The position numbers were made by a program, and so were the translations under genes. The notes below the pieces were generated by a model that worked only from the letters and a program-made list of their open reading frames with translations, had not been told where the DNA came from and searched no databases. A stretch of DNA of 53,744 nt from an uncultured Chloroflexales bacterium (GTDB lineage: Bacteria > Chloroflexota > Chloroflexia > Chloroflexales > Chloroflexaceae), in NCBI GenBank assembly GCA_937925925.1, contig CALANA010000230.1, forward strand, positions 1-53,744, read 5' to 3'. Shown here piece after piece: positions 26,753 to 36,003 of this stretch; the first letter of the stretch is position 1; every line of letters begins with the position of its first letter.

Positions 26753-27000
26753 CCAGCGTTCAAGCGCTGAAGCGTTCAAGCATTCAAGTGTTCAAACGGT
26801 GAAGCAGTGAAGCGGTGAAATGTTCAAGCGGTGAAGCAGTGAAGTTTTCAAGCGTGCAAGCGTGCAAGCGTGCAAGCATTCAAGCATTCAAGTGTGCAAG
26901 CGGTGAAGCGGTGAAGCGGTGAAATGTTCAAGCGGTGAAGTGTTCAATCGTTCAAGCGTTCAAGCGTTCAAGCGTTCAAGCGCTCGAACGCTCAGGACGC
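26753..27000. repeat. 8-bp-period array before the phosphatase gene
   Basis: Variants TTCAAGCG, TGAAGCGG and TGCAAGCG follow one another with an 8-bp period almost up to the PP2C start codon. The phosphatase promoter must lie inside this array or further upstream; none could be picked out. Confidence 0.85.
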
Positions 27001-27022
27001 TCAATGACAGCGAGGTTTAAGC

Positions 27023-28396
27023 ATGGCCCCTCAAGCAATGGTGTCTCCCAGGATGTCATCATCGTTGCGCTCCCGGCTTGATTACGGGAAAAGCACTGAT
27101 AAGGCAAAGCGCGAAAAAAATGAGGATTTTGCGGAACTGCATGAGACAGCGAATGGACTGGTCGCGTTGCTGGCCGATGGAATGGGCGGTGGTGCCGATG
27201 GTGAGCGCTTTAGCAAACAGGCCGTTGAGACCACGCTTGCGGATTTGCACCAGGCCGACTCACAATTGACCGGCCAGGCCAAAGTCGAACACGCTTTCGC
27301 CGCCGCCATTCGCGAGTTATACGAACTCCGGCAGAGCGAGCCACACTACAAGAGTAGCGGTACCACCCTGGTCGGGGGCTTGATCGAGGAAGCCGAGGGT
27401 AAAGTTCAGGCGCACATCGCGAATGTGGGTGACAGTCGCGCCTATCTGGTCGATGCCCAGGGGCGCATACGCCAGATCACGCGGGATCATACCCACTATG
27501 AGCGTTTGTTAGAGAACCGCGTATCGATGCAGGAGGCACGCACCCATATGCAGGCCGGGCGGCTCACGCATGTGCTGGGCAATGCGCTTGAATTAGATCA
27601 GATTCCTAAGTTTTTCAGGTCGGAGCAATTATTCCCTGGTGATACACTGGTTCTCTGCACCGACGGGATCTACAAGCGGGTCAAAGATGAGGAGATTGCC
27701 CAGACGGTTGCTAGAGGCTCAGCACAGCAGGCGGCGGATGCCCTGGTACAACTGGCGCTGCAGCGTCAGGCGCAAGACAATGTGACGGCAGTGGTGGTGC
27801 GGTACAAAGGAGCGACACCCTGGTGGATGTCGGCTCCGCGCATGGTGGTGATCGGGGCCATTCTGCTGGTCTTGATTGCCAGTGCCGTAGGTCTTGGCAT
27901 GGCCTATGGGAGTGCCGGTGGCCCGAATGCGCCACTCGTACCGGTATCTCCTGCCGAATCGGGCGGCCAGATCGTTGGAGCCACAGTCACAACGCTACCG
28001 ACAACAACGGTGTCAGTAGCGACGCCTTCAGCCACACTGGAGCCGGGTGCGCCAACGTCGACTCCCGCACCTACCCTGACGGCCACGCCAACCGCGACGC
28101 CGGTACCACCAACGGCGACGCCTCAGCCGCCACCTCCTCCTCCTACAAGACAGGCACCACAACAACCGCTACCGCAGTCGCAGCCGCAGTCGCAGCCGCA
28201 GCCACAGCCGCCCACACCTGCACCACCGCCCGTGGAACAACCTGCGCCACCGCCCGTGGAACAACCTGCGCCACCGCCCGTGGAACAACCTGCGCCACCG
28301 CCCGTGGAACAGCCTGCGCCACCGCCCGTGGAACAGCCTGCGCCACCGCCCGTGGAACAGCCTGCGCCACCGCCGTCTTTAGTGGATGAAACTTGA
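27023..28396 (+). CDS. PP2C-type Ser/Thr phosphatase, membrane-anchored
   Basis: A 457-residue protein whose first 250 residues are a PP2C (PstP/Stp-type) phosphatase. The metal-binding motifs NED (33-35), ADGMGG (51-56), VGDSRAYL, CTDGIY and DNVTAVVV are all present. One membrane helix lies near 275-295, followed by an external Thr/Pro-rich region and six exact VEQPAPPP units encoded by a 24-bp minisatellite. The catalytic domain is cytoplasmic and would reverse the kinases of this region. A weak GAGG precedes the ATG. The PASTA lipoprotein gene follows after 47 bases, so they are probably co-transcribed. Confidence 0.92.
   Translation: MAPQAMVSPRMSSSLRSRLDYGKSTDKAKREKNEDFAELHETANGLVALLADGMGGGADGERFSKQAVETTLADLHQADSQLTGQAKVEHAFAAAIRELYELRQSEPHYKSSGTTLVGGLIEEAEGKVQAHIANVGDSRAYLVDAQGRIRQITRDHTHYERLLENRVSMQEARTHMQAGRLTHVLGNALELDQIPKFFRSEQLFPGDTLVLCTDGIYKRVKDEEIAQTVARGSAQQAADALVQLALQRQAQDNVTAVVVRYKGATPWWMSAPRMVVIGAILLVLIASAVGLGMAYGSAGGPNAPLVPVSPAESGGQIVGATVTTLPTTTVSVATPSATLEPGAPTSTPAPTLTATPTATPVPPTATPQPPPPPPTRQAPQQPLPQSQPQSQPQPQPPTPAPPPVEQPAPPPVEQPAPPPVEQPAPPPVEQPAPPPVEQPAPPPVEQPAPPPSLVDET
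28224..28376 (+). repeat. 24-bp minisatellite coding VEQPAPPP
   Basis: Six tandem 24-bp units with very few silent changes encode an eight-residue proline-rich repeat at the C-terminus of the phosphatase. The near identity suggests copy number changes by slippage while the frame is kept. Confidence 0.9.
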
Positions 28397-28443
28397 ATTC
28401 TCGATAGACAGAAGTCCATCAGCAGATTATACAGGAGTATCGT

Positions 28444-29610
28444 ATGCAATCCCGACTTTACAATATCACACTGACACTGGTTCTGGTATCCGGGTTGCTG
28501 TCCACCGTAGCCTGTGGGGCACCAGCTATCAGTATGGATGCGCCGACCGTCACGGCTCTACCGGGCCAGATCGCCAGTCCCGAACGACCGACCAGCACGC
28601 TGGCACCAACACCCACCCTCGATATTGCCCAGTTGGACGACTATATTGAGGGTATGCGCCAGCTTGAGCAGGGCAACTTTGAACTGGCCGTGGCCGCGTT
28701 GCGGCGAGTGCATCGTGATGCACCAGACAACGAAGCGGCACAAACGGCGCTGGCCGAGGCGTACTTGCAGTGGAGCCAGGCGCTGGTTGCCAACTCCGAG
28801 AGCGATCCTGAACAATTAAGCGCCGCGATCGACAAGCTGGTAAGCGGGCTGAGTATTGCCCGTGAGGGTAGCGCGGCCTACCAGGACTTGCAGAACGCCC
28901 TGCTGCCCTTACAGAGCTTCTTACAAGGCAAGCTCGATCTTGCAAAACTCCGCGAATTACGCCCTGATAAGGCCGAACTGTCCGTCCAGGAAGAACTTGC
29001 CAACCGGGTGTTGGAGTTATTAGGCACCGCCTTCGCCGCTAATCCCGACCTCCCCGGTCTACGTGATGATTACAGCCGCGCCTTGCTGATTGCGGCCTGG
29101 ATTGCTGAAGCACGGGGTGATGCCCAGACAGCACGTGCTGACCGATTGCCTTACTGGGAAGAGGGACGACGGCTTAGTCAGCGCGGTCTGGAGGTACCGC
29201 CCCCAGATAGTGAGATTTCCAACCAGTTAGCGGCTGTGGAGCAGCGACTTGATCGCAGTATCAACCCCCCACCGACTGCCCGGCCACAGCCGACCAGTCC
29301 ACCTTCAGTCGGAACGGGCGGGTCATCAGGTGGATCATCGGGTGGGGCACCACCACCGCCACCACCACCGCCGCCACCCGGACAGGTGATCCCCGGTGTG
29401 CGTGGAGCCGATGTGGGTCAGGCGCGGGCCTATTTACAACAACTCGGCTTTGCGGTGGCGGTGTCGCCCCTGCCCGATGGACAGGATGGTGATCTGTGTA
29501 ATGGATGGGTCTCGTATACCTCACCACCGGGCGGCACAACCGCACCTGTCGGGAGCCAGGTGATATTGTTTTATCGCAGTTGGGACAAGCCTAATCCACC
29601 CGGATGTTGA
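28444..29610 (+). CDS. TPR-containing lipoprotein with C-terminal PASTA-like domain
   Basis: An ACAGGAG ribosome site precedes the ATG. The N-terminus is a lipoprotein signal with the Cys in STVACGA at about residue 24. A TPR-like helical region (EQGNFELAVAALRRVHRDAP onward) spans about residues 70-260. Then come a Ser/Gly/Pro-rich linker with a run of prolines and a C-terminal PASTA-like domain (VIPGVRGADVGQARAYLQ, then SPPGGTTAPVGSQV). PASTA domains bind peptidoglycan fragments or lipid II on receptor kinases and PBPs. Here the domain is on a separate lipoprotein next to the phosphatase, so it may be a wall-sensing partner. It lies between signalling genes and a secreted propeller gene. Confidence 0.8.
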   Translation: MQSRLYNITLTLVLVSGLLSTVACGAPAISMDAPTVTALPGQIASPERPTSTLAPTPTLDIAQLDDYIEGMRQLEQGNFELAVAALRRVHRDAPDNEAAQTALAEAYLQWSQALVANSESDPEQLSAAIDKLVSGLSIAREGSAAYQDLQNALLPLQSFLQGKLDLAKLRELRPDKAELSVQEELANRVLELLGTAFAANPDLPGLRDDYSRALLIAAWIAEARGDAQTARADRLPYWEEGRRLSQRGLEVPPPDSEISNQLAAVEQRLDRSINPPPTARPQPTSPPSVGTGGSSGGSSGGAPPPPPPPPPPGQVIPGVRGADVGQARAYLQQLGFAVAVSPLPDGQDGDLCNGWVSYTSPPGGTTAPVGSQVILFYRSWDKPNPPGC

Positions 29611-29631
29611 TTACTCATGAAAGGAACAATG

Positions 29632-31206
29632 ATGTCACGTTGGAGAATATCTTTGCCTGCCAGTCTGTTGTTGCTGGTGCTGGTGTGCGTGCTGGCCTAC
29701 GGGTCTGCACAGACAACCCAGGCCCAGACCGGGCCGCGCTGCTTTTCCGAAACCAACCAGTGTATTGAAGGCCGCATCCGCCAGTACTGGGAACAGAATG
29801 GCGGTCTGCCCGTGTTTGGCTACCCAATCAGCCCGCAGATCGCCGAAAATGTGGAGGGTACCTCACGCCAGGTGCAGTGGTTTGAACGCAACCGCCTGGA
29901 ATTGCATCCTGAAAAACCGGCTCCTTATGATGTGTTGCTGGGACGACTGGGCGATGCTGTGTTGAAGCAACAGGGGTATGAGTGGCATGCCTTTCCAAAG
30001 AGTATGCCACAACCGGGCTGTCAGTTTTTTGCAGACACCGGGCACAATGTGTGTGAGCCGTTCCTCACGGCCTGGCGCAACGCGGGTGTGCCGTTGGCGG
30101 GACAGTTCGGCGGCGTTGAGGCCGGGAGTCTAGCTCTGATCGGCTTGCCAATTAGCTCCGCAATCGAGCCTGGTGGTGAGGGTAATCCATATGCGGTTCG
30201 CGTACAATGGTTTGAGCGTGCCCGCTTTGAGTATCACCCTGCCAATCCACCTCAATTTCAGGTGCTGCTGGGACTGCTGGGCAACGAGGCACGCCAGCTT
30301 ACCCCAGATGCCGATGTTGAGACGGCCGGGCGTATCGCCTTCACGCGCGCCCAGACCGACCGACAGTTTGTGCATCTCTGCATCCTCAACGCCGATGCGA
30401 GTGGGTGTTCAAATCAGGTACAACTCACCGGTAGCACCGCGAACGAAGGGCAACCGACCTGGTCGCCCGACGGAACACAGGTGGCCTTTGAAAGCGATGT
30501 TGATGGTAATTGGAACATTTACCGCATCAATGCTAACCACACCGACAACACCCGGCTCATAGACAACAATGCCGTTGATGGCGCTCCATCGTGGGAAAAT
30601 CTGCCGGGGCGAGGCTGGCAGATTGCCTTCCATTCCAATCGTGATAATGGTGTGTTTAATATCTACCTGGCTGACTCACGCGATGGTGGTAGTGTGCAAC
30701 AACTGACCGCTGATCCGGCCAATGACCGCTATCCCGCTCTATCGCCCGATGGTCGGCGTCTGGCATTTGCTTCCAATCGCGGTGGGGGGAGTGCGCGGAT
30801 CTTTGTGGCCGATCTAGTTATTGAGAATAATCGCGTCTCGCTGGCAAACATCACCAGTCTCACCGACGGTCTCGAGGGCGAGAGCCGTAAACCGGACTGG
30901 TCACCCGACGGTACACGCCTGGCCTTTGAGAACATTCGGAATGGGCAATCGGCGATCTATGTCGTGAACACTGATGGGAGCGGCGGTTTGCAAGACCTGA
31001 CCGGACATAGTGCGTTTAACGGACACCCGGCCTGGTCGCCCGATGGTACCAGAATCGCTTTTCATACCAACCGGAGCGGGAGTAACTTCGAGATCTGGGT
31101 GATGAATGCCGATGGCTCAAACCCGGCAGTGCTGATCCGCGAGAATCAAACGGATATTGTGCATCCGGCATGGGCGGTGTTGCCCCCTGCTCATACGCAG
31201 GAATAG
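29632..31206 (+). CDS. Secreted protein with two FGYPIS-type domains and a TolB-like propeller
   Basis: AAAGGA at 29620-29625 favours the ATG at 29632 (MSRWRIS), giving a signal peptide that ends near TTQAQ. Two domains of about 95 residues follow; the first reads CFSETNQCIEGRIRQYWEQ with NGGLPVFGYPIS and WFERNRLELHPE, the second is a divergent copy. Their pattern recalls LGFP-type surface repeats. From about residue 235, repeats of the form WSPDGT-x-IAF followed by I-x-DGS mark a TolB/WD40-like beta-propeller. Paralogues of the first domains occur in the glycosidase at 31404 and the propeller protein at 52053. A surface binding or scaffold role is likely; no enzyme motif is seen. Confidence 0.8.
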   Translation: MSRWRISLPASLLLLVLVCVLAYGSAQTTQAQTGPRCFSETNQCIEGRIRQYWEQNGGLPVFGYPISPQIAENVEGTSRQVQWFERNRLELHPEKPAPYDVLLGRLGDAVLKQQGYEWHAFPKSMPQPGCQFFADTGHNVCEPFLTAWRNAGVPLAGQFGGVEAGSLALIGLPISSAIEPGGEGNPYAVRVQWFERARFEYHPANPPQFQVLLGLLGNEARQLTPDADVETAGRIAFTRAQTDRQFVHLCILNADASGCSNQVQLTGSTANEGQPTWSPDGTQVAFESDVDGNWNIYRINANHTDNTRLIDNNAVDGAPSWENLPGRGWQIAFHSNRDNGVFNIYLADSRDGGSVQQLTADPANDRYPALSPDGRRLAFASNRGGGSARIFVADLVIENNRVSLANITSLTDGLEGESRKPDWSPDGTRLAFENIRNGQSAIYVVNTDGSGGLQDLTGHSAFNGHPAWSPDGTRIAFHTNRSGSNFEIWVMNADGSNPAVLIRENQTDIVHPAWAVLPPAHTQE

Positions 31207-31218
31207 CTTCCGGCACCT

Positions 31219-31367
31219 GTTGAAGCGGTCAAGCATTCAAGCGCTCAAGCGTTCGAGCGTGCAAGCGTGCAAGCGTACAAGCGTGCAAGCGTACAAGCGT
31301 GCAAGCGTACAAGCGCCCTGAGCGCTCAAGCGCTCAAGCGCTCGAACGCTCAGGGCGTTCAATGGAT
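31219..31367. repeat. 8-bp-period array upstream of the glycosidase gene
   Basis: Variants GTGCAAGC, GTACAAGC and GCTCAAGC repeat with an 8-bp period. The array starts just after the stop of the propeller gene. The glycosidase gene begins 37 bases beyond it with an AGGAGTAAGGAG ribosome site. Confidence 0.9.
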
Positions 31368-31403
31368 AAGCTGTCATTATTGTAGGAGTAAGGAGTACGT
31401 CCC

Positions 31404-33824
31404 ATGCGTCTTTCACGTACCTGCTTGATTCTTGGTCTCTGTGCGATTGTGCTGGTCTTTCCGTACACCGGTATTCAGGGTGCCCCCGCTGCGGCCCCAC
31501 GTGACTCGGCGTTCGGAATCAACAGCCACATCGCATCACGCTACCCTGATCCGTCAACGGTCGATCAGCCTGCTGAAGTGGTGGCCCAACTGGGTGTGGG
31601 GTGGGCGCGTGAGGATTTTCAGTTCTCTCGCATCCAGGAGCAGCAAGACGAGTTCTTTTGGGAATTTCATGACAACACCGTCGATGCCTTGACCAGTCGT
31701 GGTATCTCGATACTGGGCGTTCTCAATGGCCCGACACCCGTCTGGGCCATCCCTGGGAATCCAACGAATGTTGCTGATTTCTACCCGCCCGATCCGCAAC
31801 TCTTCGCCGCTTTTGCGGGTGCGGTCGTCGATCGTTACAAAGATCGCATCCAGTACTGGCAGGTCTGGAATGAGCCAGATAATACACTGTACTGGAAACC
31901 TGAGCGTAATGATGCAGCCTATGCCAATCTGTTGAAAGTAACCTATTCTGCAATTAAGACTGCCGATCCGAATGCGCGCGTGCTGGTGGCGGGTACGGTC
32001 TCGCCGGAGCCAGCCGTCAGTTTTCTACAGGCCATCTATGATAATGGGTCATGGAACGCGTTCGACATTATTGCTATTCATCCCTATACCGACCCGAAAG
32101 GCCCGGAAGAGGGGGATATTGCCAGTGCTGGCGTCGGGGCCGTGCGGGTACTGGCGGATCGCCTCGGTTCCAAGCCGATCTGGGCCACCGAATTTGGCTG
32201 GTCAACTGGCATCAGTGGCCGCGGCGGCGTGACCTTTGATGAATCAACCCAGGCGAACTACCTGGTACGTGGAACCGTTCTATTGCGCGAGGCAGGAGTG
32301 GAGCGCGTGATGATGTACAACCTCCGCGACGATACGCATCAGATGTATGGGTTGATCAGGCGCACCGGTTCTGGTACCGACTTCAGCCAGCAGAAGGCGT
32401 CTTATCTGGCATACAAGACCCTGAACCAGCAACTGGCCGGAGCCACACCGGCCGGGATGATCGATCTGGCGCAGCGCAATGTGTTGTGGGATTTTGAGAC
32501 TTTCGGGTCGTGGCAACGCGGAGCGCAGGCGAATGGAACGTTCACTCACAGCAGCACCCAGGCGCATAGTGGCCGCTATTCAGGTCAGTTAAACTACAAT
32601 TTCCCAACCGCCGGGAATGACTATGTAGTCTTTACCGCTGGCTCTTCCATCCCGATTTCAGCCGGTGCCAGTCAGGTAGGTATGTGGGTGTATGGTGATG
32701 CGAGCGGCCATGCGCTGAAGGTCTGGTTGCGCGATGCCGAGGGTGAGACCCTGCAGTTCCGCCTCGGATTTGTGGGCACTCCCGGCTGGAAGTTCCTCTC
32801 CACAGCGATCAACGTGCCAGTTGAGTCCTACAATCGCATCAGTGGATCGGGCAATCTGCGCCTCGACTTTCCAGCCAGCCTGGTAGCGATTGTGCTGGAT
32901 GATGAGCCGGATTCGTTTACCGGTAGTGGGACGATCTACCTTGACGATATCACAGCTTTGTCCGGGCCAGAAGCGTATGGCGTGCGTTTTAACAAAGCTG
33001 GTGAGGTTGTTGATGTCCTGTGGGCACCCCAGGTGACCGAGATTACGTTGCCGACGAATTCAGCGCAGGGCACGCGCGTGGAGCTATGGGGCGAAACGAA
33101 AACCGAAATCGCCAGCGGCGGCCAGTTTCGCTTTGGAGTCGGGCCAAACCCGATCTTCCTGAGCCATGTGCCGGGGCAGAGGCAACCACAACAACCGCCG
33201 CAGCAGCAACAACCGCCGCAACCAGTACCACCAACTGGCCCGGAACGCTGTTTTGACACCACTAGCTTCTGCATTGCAGGGCGCATTCGGCAGTATTGGG
33301 AGCAGAACGGCGGGCTGGTAGTCTTCGGCTATCCGATCAGTCCGCAGCAAATTGAAACGATTGAAGGCAAAGCGATCCAGGTACAGTGGTTCGAGCGCAA
33401 CCGGCTGGAGTTGCACCCAGAGAATACTGCACCCTATGATGTGCTGATCGGGCGTTTAAGCGAGATGCGCCTGCTGCAACTGGATCGGGTCTGGCAGCAC
33501 GAACCGCGTGAGGCCGGGCCACAGACGGGCTGCCTCTGGTTTGAACAGACCGGGCATAACGTGTGTGACCAGGCGGCTGGTCTGGGCTTCAAGACCTACT
33601 GGGAGCAGAATGGACTGCAAGATCCACAACTGGACCGCTTCGGACGCAGCCTGGCGCTCTTCGGGATGCCGTTGACTGAAGCGAAGCAAGAGAGAAACGC
33701 TAGCGGCGATGTGGTATTGACGCAGTGGTTTGAGCGGGCACGCTTCGAGTGGCACCCCAATAACCCTGACCAGTTTAAGGTACTGCTCGGACTGCTGGGC
33801 AACGAGATCAACGCGGAGGAGTAG
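31404..33824 (+). CDS. Secreted clan GH-A glycosidase with FGYPIS-type C-terminal domains
   Basis: Signal peptide at residues 1-26. The catalytic domain (about 30-350) is a TIM barrel of clan GH-A, closest in feel to GH39/GH5: the acid/base lies in VWNEPDN (Glu157) and the nucleophile in ATEFGWST (Glu263). A beta-sandwich resembling a carbohydrate-binding module follows (about 350-520), then a Gln/Pro linker and two FGYPIS-type domains (RIRQYWEQNGGLVVFGYPIS and a divergent copy) shared with the flanking secreted protein. It probably cuts an extracellular polysaccharide and stays bound to the sheath or surface through the C-terminal domains. The substrate is not evident. A strong ribosome site fixes the ATG. 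Confidence 0.85.
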   Translation: MRLSRTCLILGLCAIVLVFPYTGIQGAPAAAPRDSAFGINSHIASRYPDPSTVDQPAEVVAQLGVGWAREDFQFSRIQEQQDEFFWEFHDNTVDALTSRGISILGVLNGPTPVWAIPGNPTNVADFYPPDPQLFAAFAGAVVDRYKDRIQYWQVWNEPDNTLYWKPERNDAAYANLLKVTYSAIKTADPNARVLVAGTVSPEPAVSFLQAIYDNGSWNAFDIIAIHPYTDPKGPEEGDIASAGVGAVRVLADRLGSKPIWATEFGWSTGISGRGGVTFDESTQANYLVRGTVLLREAGVERVMMYNLRDDTHQMYGLIRRTGSGTDFSQQKASYLAYKTLNQQLAGATPAGMIDLAQRNVLWDFETFGSWQRGAQANGTFTHSSTQAHSGRYSGQLNYNFPTAGNDYVVFTAGSSIPISAGASQVGMWVYGDASGHALKVWLRDAEGETLQFRLGFVGTPGWKFLSTAINVPVESYNRISGSGNLRLDFPASLVAIVLDDEPDSFTGSGTIYLDDITALSGPEAYGVRFNKAGEVVDVLWAPQVTEITLPTNSAQGTRVELWGETKTEIASGGQFRFGVGPNPIFLSHVPGQRQPQQPPQQQQPPQPVPPTGPERCFDTTSFCIAGRIRQYWEQNGGLVVFGYPISPQQIETIEGKAIQVQWFERNRLELHPENTAPYDVLIGRLSEMRLLQLDRVWQHEPREAGPQTGCLWFEQTGHNVCDQAAGLGFKTYWEQNGLQDPQLDRFGRSLALFGMPLTEAKQERNASGDVVLTQWFERARFEWHPNNPDQFKVLLGLLGNEINAEE

Positions 33825-34525
33825 CAACGGGCAGGGGGGACAGGCTTTCACGTGTCAGGTTTTTGCGGTCGGGCCGGCACGATGGTTGCCCCGCCGCAGG
33901 CCCATGTGGGAGCAAGGCATCGCACACAATGCGGGGCGTTGCACACGATGCGGGTAATGCGGGGCAATGCGCGGCATTGCCCACGACGCAGGCATTGCAC
34001 ACAACGTGGGACGATGCCCCAAGTTGCGGGACAATGCGGAGTATTGCGGGCACCCACAAGAGGTGCCCCTACAAACGCTCGGCCATGACCGCCAGTGCCC
34101 AGCATTGCGCAACATTGCCCACGACGCGGGGCGTTGCACACAATGCGGGGCGTTGCCGAGCATTGCCGGACAATGCCGGTCGTTGCATACGATGCCTGGC
34201 ACGCCCGCACCGCGCCCCGGAGAGACGCGCTACAGCGTCGTGTCGTCGCGTCCTCGCGTCCTCGCATCCTCGCATCCTCGCCTCCTCGCCCGCCAACCAC
34301 CATTGATGGTGGACAGACCTGGCACGCCCGCACCGCGTCCCGGAGGGACGCGCTACAGCGTCGCGTCCTCGCCTCCTCGCCTCCTCGCGTCCTCGCATCC
34401 TCGCATCCTCGCCTCACGCCTCTTCGCCTCTTCGCCTCTTCGCCTCACATCAGGGTATAATATCAAGGGGGCATTCTTTAAGCATGCCTGTAACCTGTAA
34501 CTTGTAACTTGTAGCGTAAGAACAA
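33825..34525. repeat. Repeat-filled intergenic region upstream of mnmA
   Basis: No gene is supported in these 700 bases. About 33895-34200 holds degenerate repeats around CACAATGCGGGGCGTTGC, with many GCATTG/CAATGC inverted pairs. About 34235-34446 holds another 8-bp-period series (TCCTCGCA, TCCTCGCC, then CGCCTCTT). A direct duplication of about 45 bp (TGGCACGCCCGCACCGCG onward) occurs near 34197 and 34318. Long frames here only translate the repeats. TATAAT at 34456-34461 may be the -10 of mnmA; no good -35 is seen. Confidence 0.8.
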
Positions 34526-35656
34526 ATGGCAAAAATAATGGTTGCGATGAGCGGTGGCGTTGATAGCTCGCTGGTAGCCGCACTGCTCCACGAACAGGGC
34601 CATGCTGTCACTGGTGTTACCATGCACCTGTGGGAGGGTGATGACGAGGGTCTCTACGAGAGCCAGTGCTGTTCAATGGAGATGGTCGCGGGAGCGCGAC
34701 GGGTATGTGCGCAACTGGGCATACCCTACTACGTGTTTAACTATCAACGCGAATTTCGCCGTCACGTTATTCAATATTTTCTGGATGAGTATACCCACGG
34801 CTACACGCCCAACCCGTGCCTGGCCTGTAACCGCGATCTCAAGTTTCGCTTTCTGCTCGAGCGGGCACAGGCGTTGGGCTTCGATTACCTGGCAACCGGG
34901 CACTTTGCCCGGATTGTTGCCAGCGCGGCAGAACCAGGCACAACCAGTGTCGAGCCACACTATCGCCTGTTGCGCGGGGTCGATCGCACTAAAGACCAAT
35001 CCTACGTACTATACATGCTCCAACAGCACGAACTGGCGCGGTTGCAATTCCCGCTTGGCAATTTGACCAAGCCTGAAGTACGAGCATTGGCCCAGGAACG
35101 TACGTTGGCAACCGCCTATCGCCCGGAGAGCCAGGATATTTGCTTTATCCCGGACAATGACTATCGCCGCTTTCTGCGCGAAGAGGTACCACAAAGCATA
35201 CGGCCTGGCCCAATTATTGACGAAGAGGGACGTGTGCTGGGTCAGCATAAAGGGCTACCGTTTTACACCGTGGGGCAACGGAAGGGTCTGGGGATCACCA
35301 GTGCCCAACCGCTCTTTGTGATTGCACTTGACACCGATCAGAACGCGCTGATTGTTGGTTCCGCTGCGGCCGCGTTGCGGGATACCTTTGTGGTTGAGCG
35401 GGTACAGTTTGTAGATGGGCAGTGGCCGGCGGCACCATTCACCTGTGAGGCGCAGGTGCGGGCGCATGCGCCACCAATGGCGGCCCAGGTTACGCCACTG
35501 GCAGACCAACGGCTCCAGATTGTGTTGAGCCAACCACAACGCGCCATCACCCCTGGTCAGGCCGCCGTATTCTATGCAAACGACCAGGTGCTGGGGGGTG
35601 GGCGCATTGCCCGCACAACAAAGAACGTACCGGAAAGGATAGTGAATCATGCATGA
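34526..35656 (+). CDS. mnmA: tRNA-uridine 2-sulfurtransferase MnmA
   Basis: The protein inserts sulphur at position 2 of U34 in Lys, Glu and Gln tRNAs. The ATP pyrophosphatase P-loop SGGVDSS (9-15) is intact. The two catalytic cysteines are present in CNRDLKF (Cys101) and SQDICF (Cys206). ATGHFARI and GQRKGLGI are further family signatures, and the C-terminal beta-barrel ends with a Gly-Gly-Gly-Arg-Ile-like strand. The length of 376 residues is normal for MnmA. The next small gene starts inside its last codons, which suggests translational coupling. Upstream is repeat-rich DNA with a TATAAT box 65 bases before the start. Confidence 0.97.
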   Translation: MAKIMVAMSGGVDSSLVAALLHEQGHAVTGVTMHLWEGDDEGLYESQCCSMEMVAGARRVCAQLGIPYYVFNYQREFRRHVIQYFLDEYTHGYTPNPCLACNRDLKFRFLLERAQALGFDYLATGHFARIVASAAEPGTTSVEPHYRLLRGVDRTKDQSYVLYMLQQHELARLQFPLGNLTKPEVRALAQERTLATAYRPESQDICFIPDNDYRRFLREEVPQSIRPGPIIDEEGRVLGQHKGLPFYTVGQRKGLGITSAQPLFVIALDTDQNALIVGSAAAALRDTFVVERVQFVDGQWPAAPFTCEAQVRAHAPPMAAQVTPLADQRLQIVLSQPQRAITPGQAAVFYANDQVLGGGRIARTTKNVPERIVNHA

Positions 35657-35906
35657 ACTGGCACCAGCCACGGCATTGTTGCTGTTACTGGCAACAGCCT
35701 GTGCCAGCCTGGCCCATTTTCTGTGGGGCCAACGCTGGCAACAATTACTCCTGTTCTGGATCGCTGCTTTTATCGGGTGTCTCGTGGCCTATGGTCTGGG
35801 TTTGCAGTTGCCGTTGATGCTACCGATGCCGGCTGGTGTACCGGTACTGGAGGCGGTACTGGTAGCCTGGTTACTACTGGTCGTTGCCTCTCGTCTACGA
35901 GTATGA
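35649..35906 (+). CDS. Small membrane protein overlapping mnmA
   Basis: An 85-residue protein with three hydrophobic segments (about 7-23, 32-55 and 64-82) separated by short loops. The ATG at 35649 overlaps the end of mnmA by 8 bases, and GGAAAGGA upstream is a good ribosome site, supporting translation. Function is unknown. A promoter for the next gene overlaps its last codons. Confidence 0.75.
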   Translation: MHELAPATALLLLLATACASLAHFLWGQRWQQLLLFWIAAFIGCLVAYGLGLQLPLMLPMPAGVPVLEAVLVAWLLLVVASRLRV

Positions 35907-35911
35907 TATAA
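35883..35911 (+). promoter_or_regulatory. Sigma-70-type promoter for the membrane protein gene at 36004
   Basis: TTGCCT (35883-35888) and a perfect TATAAT (35906-35911) are 17 bases apart. The start would be near 35918, some 85 bases before the GTG start codon. Confidence 0.55.
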
Positions 35912-36003
35912 TCGTTCGAGCGACTGTAGAGAAAGCCTGTTATGGTCGTCTGAAGAGATGATCAGCTAGCACGTCAGGTTGGTACTGGCAAGGGAGTATC
36001 ATT

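Noticed and set aside
33848-34460. Several overlapping frames of 100-190 residues on both strands
   Set aside because: They translate GC-rich degenerate repeats, overlap each other and show no family pattern or ribosome site.
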